Source: Variovorax beijingensis (GTDB lineage Bacteria; Pseudomonadota; Gammaproteobacteria; Burkholderiales; Burkholderiaceae_C). From it: DNA of 64,000 bases. Position numbers and translations under genes: made by a program. Below, piece by piece: positions 61,226 through 64,000 of the stretch (within the stretch, counting starts at the first letter, position 1; each line of letters starts with the position of its first letter). The DNA is taken from positions 186,001 to 250,000 of the forward strand of contig NZ_RXFQ01000009.1 of assembly GCF_003951285.1 (NCBI RefSeq), read 5' to 3'. Under the pieces are notes generated by a model. It had not been told where the DNA came from, did no database searches, and saw nothing but the letters and a program-made list of their open reading frames with translations.

Positions 61226-62227
61226 ATGGAACTGGAGATCGCGCAATCCACGCCAACCGCCGCCGGCATCGCGAAGTTCGTGCAGGCGCACTACGACCTG
61301 GGCGAGGTGCTCGAGAGCGAGTTCCTGCGGCGCAGCTTCAACCAGGTCTACAGGCTCGGCTTTGCCGACGGTCGCCGGGTGGTGGCGCGGCTCTCGGCCG
61401 AACGGCCCCGAGGCGATCCCAACGTGCTGTTCGAGGCGGCCGCGCTGGAGCATCTGGCCCGCGCCGGGTGCCGCGTATCGCGCTGCCTGCCGGCCGCGAA
61501 CGGCGAGGTCGCGGTGCGGCTTCCCCTGCCGGAGGGGTCTCGGCCGCTGATGCTGTTCGAACACCTCGACGGCGAGTTCGCCGGCGACGCGGCCGATGAC
61601 ATCCGGGTTTTCGCACAAGGCCTGGCCACACTGCACGCCGCGGGCAAAAGCTACGAGGGGCCGGACAGTGTCTATCGCCTCGACCTCGACTACCTGCTCC
61701 TGCAACCGCTGCAAGGCCTGCTGCGCGCCCCGACCATGACTGCGGAGCTGCGCCCGCAGTTCGAGCAACTGGGCGAGCGCCTGCACGCGGCCATCTCCGC
61801 CCTGGGCACTCTGAGCCAGGTGCCGTGCCATGGCGATGCCCACGGCAGCAACAACTTCATCGTGGCCGATGCGCAGGGCCGGCGCGAAGCCGTGTTCTTC
61901 GACTTCGACGAAGCGGGTCCCGGCTACCTTGCCTACGAACTGGCTGTCTATCCGTGGATCCTCTACCCGCGCGCGCCCGACGAGGTGCTGAGCGACAAGC
62001 CCAAGGCACAGTGGCAACACTTCATCTCGGCCTATCGCGAGGCGCGTCCCGTCGCCGACAACGACCTGGCCGCCATCGCGCGCTTCATGGCGGTCAGACA
62101 GTTCTGGCTGCTGGGCGAGTACGCCGGGCGCATCCAGGTCTGGGGCTCCCAGGCCATGCCGACCAGCTACCTCCGCAAGCAGGTGGCGATGCTCCGCGCC
62201 TGGGAGACGCTGGAGCTGCCCCTGTAA
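61226..62227 (+). CDS. APH-fold phosphotransferase (SrkA/RdoA-like kinase)
   Basis: A 333-residue aminoglycoside-phosphotransferase/choline-kinase-fold protein. The catalytic loop is PCHGDAHGSNNFIV (HGDxHxxN) and the metal-binding aspartate is in FFDFDEAGPGY. The N-terminal lobe has NQVYRLGFADGRRVVARL. This resembles stress-response kinase A and homoserine-kinase-type enzymes; the phosphorylated target is unknown. GGGGGG-like purine tract lies ahead of the ATG at 61226. Confidence 0.82.
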   Translation: MELEIAQSTPTAAGIAKFVQAHYDLGEVLESEFLRRSFNQVYRLGFADGRRVVARLSAERPRGDPNVLFEAAALEHLARAGCRVSRCLPAANGEVAVRLPLPEGSRPLMLFEHLDGEFAGDAADDIRVFAQGLATLHAAGKSYEGPDSVYRLDLDYLLLQPLQGLLRAPTMTAELRPQFEQLGERLHAAISALGTLSQVPCHGDAHGSNNFIVADAQGRREAVFFDFDEAGPGYLAYELAVYPWILYPRAPDEVLSDKPKAQWQHFISAYREARPVADNDLAAIARFMAVRQFWLLGEYAGRIQVWGSQAMPTSYLRKQVAMLRAWETLELPL

Positions 62228-62388
62228 CGTCCACCCATCAGACGTTGTGGAAGCTGCCGGACTACAGGCCTCTCGACCCCGCAGCCGATACGCCGGCCGG
62301 CGACGGATCGCCGAGGACACGGAAGGTCATTGCCGCTGGCCCCTTGAGCCATGAGCTGCCGGCACCCCTGCAAGTGCCGCCCCATCCA

Positions 62389-63462
62389 TCAGGCCGCGAC
62401 GCTCTCCGCCCCCGCGTCCGCGAAATCGATCAGCACCTTCATCGCCTTCTGCCTGTCGCTCGCCAGCTCGAAGGCCTGGCGCGCCTGAAGCATCGGGAAG
62501 GTGTGCGACACCACCGGGGAAAGATCGACCCGCCCTTCGTTGATGAGCCGCACCGCCAGCGCGAATTCCGCATGGAAGCGGAACGAGCCGCAGATGCTGA
62601 GCTCCTTGGCCACCACCATGTTCTGCGGAATGCTCACGTCGCCGCCCAGGCCCAGCTGCACCACCACGCCGCGCGGGCGCATCACCTCGAGCCCGTCGCG
62701 CAGGGCGCGTTCGTTGCCCGAGCATTCGAGCATCACGTCGAAGGTGCCCTTGTCGGCCGAATAGCGCGACACCCAGCCCTTGTCCTGCGCAACGTTGATG
62801 GCGTGGTCGGCGCCCATGGCGCGCGCGATGGCGAGCGGCTCGTCGACCACGTCGGTGGCGGTGATCTCGGCCGCGCCGTGCGCGCGCGCGGCCGCAATGG
62901 CCAGCACGCCGATGGGTCCGCAGCCCGACACCAGCACGCGCTTGCCCAGCAGCGGGCCTGCGCGCGACACGCCATGCAGCCCGACCGAGAACGGCTCGGC
63001 CAGCGCCGCCAGCCGCAGCGGCACGTGGTCAGCCACCTTCACGCACTGGGTGGCCTCGCACAGCAGCATGTTGCGGAATGCGCCCTGCACATGCGGCATG
63101 CGCATGGCGCTGCCGTAGAAGCGCATGTCCAGGCACTGGTTGGGCAGGCCTTCGAGACAGAACTTGCAGGCGCCGCACGGGCGGCTCGGGTTGATGGCCA
63201 CCTTGTCGCCGATGCGCACGCTGTCGACACCGGGCGCCGTGGCCACCACGGTGCCGGCCACCTCGTGGCCCAGCACCATCGGCTCCTTGATGCGCACGGT
63301 GCCGAAGCCGCCGTTGTGGAAGTAATGCAGGTCGGAGCCGCAGATGCCGCCCATGCCGACCTTCACCAGCACCTGGCCCGGGCCGATGTCTCCGGCGTCC
63401 TGTTCCTCCAGGCGCAGGTCGTCGGGGGCATGGATCACGAGGCACATACAGCGCATACGCAT
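62389..63462 (-). CDS. idnD: Zinc-dependent L-idonate 5-dehydrogenase-like enzyme
   Basis: A 357-residue MDR-family alcohol dehydrogenase. The catalytic zinc site begins with GGICGSDLHYFHNGG, and GHEVAGTV follows. Structural zinc cysteines are in CGACKFCLEGLPNQC, and the Rossmann motif is VSGCGPIGVLA. HYFHNGG and the layout fit IdnD, which oxidises L-idonate to 5-ketogluconate. A GGAG site precedes the ATG at 63462. It is 19 bp after a D-2-hydroxyacid dehydrogenase gene on the same strand, consistent with a sugar-acid pathway. The 160-bp spacer 62228-62388 holds nothing recognised. Confidence 0.82.
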   Translation of the reverse strand: MRMRCMCLVIHAPDDLRLEEQDAGDIGPGQVLVKVGMGGICGSDLHYFHNGGFGTVRIKEPMVLGHEVAGTVVATAPGVDSVRIGDKVAINPSRPCGACKFCLEGLPNQCLDMRFYGSAMRMPHVQGAFRNMLLCEATQCVKVADHVPLRLAALAEPFSVGLHGVSRAGPLLGKRVLVSGCGPIGVLAIAAARAHGAAEITATDVVDEPLAIARAMGADHAINVAQDKGWVSRYSADKGTFDVMLECSGNERALRDGLEVMRPRGVVVQLGLGGDVSIPQNMVVAKELSICGSFRFHAEFALAVRLINEGRVDLSPVVSHTFPMLQARQAFELASDRQKAMKVLIDFADAGAESVAA

Positions 63463-63481
63463 GGGGTTCTCCTTCAGGCCG

Positions 63482-64000
63482 TCAGGCGACCGGGGTGACG
63501 AGGGGCCGGCCGCCGAAGTGGGCCTGCAGGTTGCGGCGGACCAGCTCGCCCATGGCGCGGCGGGTCTGCTCGGTGCCGCTGCCATGGTGCGGATGCAGCA
63601 CCACATTGTCGAGCGCCGCAAAGCGCGGGTCGATGCACGGCTCGTTCTGGAACACGTCGAGTGCCGCGCCCGCGATGCGGCGCTGCTCGAGCGCCTGCAG
63701 CAGCGCGCCCTCGTCCACCGTGGTGCCGCGCGACACGTTCACGAGCCAGCCCTTCGGGCCCAGCGCCTGCAGCACCTTCGCATCGACGATGCCGCGCGTG
63801 GCCTCGCCGCCGGGCAGGATGACGATCAGCACGTCGCACCATTCGGCCATGGCCGCGAGGCTGCCGAAGTGGCGATGCGGGCTGTCCTCGCGCGCCGTGC
63901 GGCTGAAGTAGCCCAGCTCCATCTCGAAGCCCGAGAGCCGCCGCGCGATGGTGCTGCCGATGCGCCCGAAACCGGCGATGCCCACGCGCTGGCCGAAGAA
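63482..64000 (-). CDS. D-isomer 2-hydroxyacid dehydrogenase, C-terminal part (5' end outside window)
   Basis: The visible 172 residues begin in frame with FFGQRVGIAGFGRIGSTIARRL, the NAD(P)-binding motif. Then come ILPGGEATRGIVD, VNVSRGTTVDEGAL with the conserved Arg, GAALDVFQNEP with the Glu and LHPHHGSGT with the catalytic His. This is the D-2-hydroxyacid dehydrogenase / 2-ketogluconate or glyoxylate reductase family. It would reduce a keto-sugar acid and pairs with the idonate-type dehydrogenase downstream. The catalytic lobe N-terminus lies beyond position 64000. Confidence 0.88.
   Translation of the reverse strand, partial: FFGQRVGIAGFGRIGSTIARRLSGFEMELGYFSRTAREDSPHRHFGSLAAMAEWCDVLIVILPGGEATRGIVDAKVLQALGPKGWLVNVSRGTTVDEGALLQALEQRRIAGAALDVFQNEPCIDPRFAALDNVVLHPHHGSGTEQTRRAMGELVRRNLQAHFGGRPLVTPVA

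Overview
This 64 kb window is high-GC chromosomal DNA whose gene content points to a member of the Comamonadaceae (Betaproteobacteria), most likely Variovorax. The indicators are a selenoneine-type senABC cluster, a betaproteobacterial proteasome homologue inside the pyruvate dehydrogenase operon, the iscRSUA-hscBA-fdx order, and PHA, Bug-family and TauD catabolic genes. The taxon call is inference from gene content; no rRNA gene is present. Genes are densely packed with many 4-nt ATGA or GTGA overlaps. I see no CRISPR array, prophage or transposase; the only clear decay is one EamA transporter remnant.

Layout. 1-3.7 kb: 5' end of prpE, an isochorismatase-fold hydrolase, a lipoprotein hydrolase, a PQQ-type sugar dehydrogenase and an NlpC/P60 peptidase. 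3.7-14 kb: pyruvate dehydrogenase operon aceE-aceF-bph-lpdA on the minus strand, divergent from a PAS sensor kinase and a FixJ-type regulator. 14-22.3 kb: folD, an oligopeptidase, a glutaredoxin-like protein, rpiA, pyrD, a yqjD/yqjE pair, an FAD oxidoreductase, a 40-residue proline-rich protein and tRNA-Val(CAC). 22.3-28.6 kb: dnaQ, then the Fe-S assembly genes fdx, hscA, hscB, iscA, iscU, iscS and iscR, read on the minus strand as iscR to fdx. 28.6-37.7 kb: uvrB, an aromatic aminotransferase, PHA depolymerase with an RnfB-like ferredoxin and a LysE exporter, and several small regulators and transporters. 37.7-47.5 kb: a propionyl-CoA to succinyl-CoA block (methylmalonyl-CoA mutase, GNAT, meaB, pccB, pccA, then bioB and an epimerase-like VOC protein) with a divergent GntR regulator. 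47.6-51.5 kb: IclR, Bug binding protein, TauD-type dioxygenase and dusA. 51.5-58.3 kb: a phnDCEE-like ABC transporter contiguous with senA, and divergent senB-senC. 58.4-64 kb: a LacI regulator, an EamA pseudogene, a small conserved protein, a methyltransferase, a phosphotransferase, an idonate-type dehydrogenase and a partial D-2-hydroxyacid dehydrogenase.

The most interesting system is the selenium block at 51.5-58.3 kb. Selenophosphate synthetase (SenC), selenosugar synthase (SenB) and an EgtB-like selenoneine synthase (SenA) sit directly beside a transporter of the phosphonate-binding family. That transporter looks more like a selenium-oxyanion importer than a phosphonate one, because no C-P lyase gene is nearby. 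Other points worth checking are the proteasome homologue locked between aceF and lpdA by 4-nt overlaps, a perfect three-way-junction fold upstream of yqjD, an intrinsic terminator directly in front of hscB, several promoters that imply leaderless mRNAs, a dispersed 95-bp intergenic repeat, and a structured tyrB-phaZ spacer with an antisense terminator.
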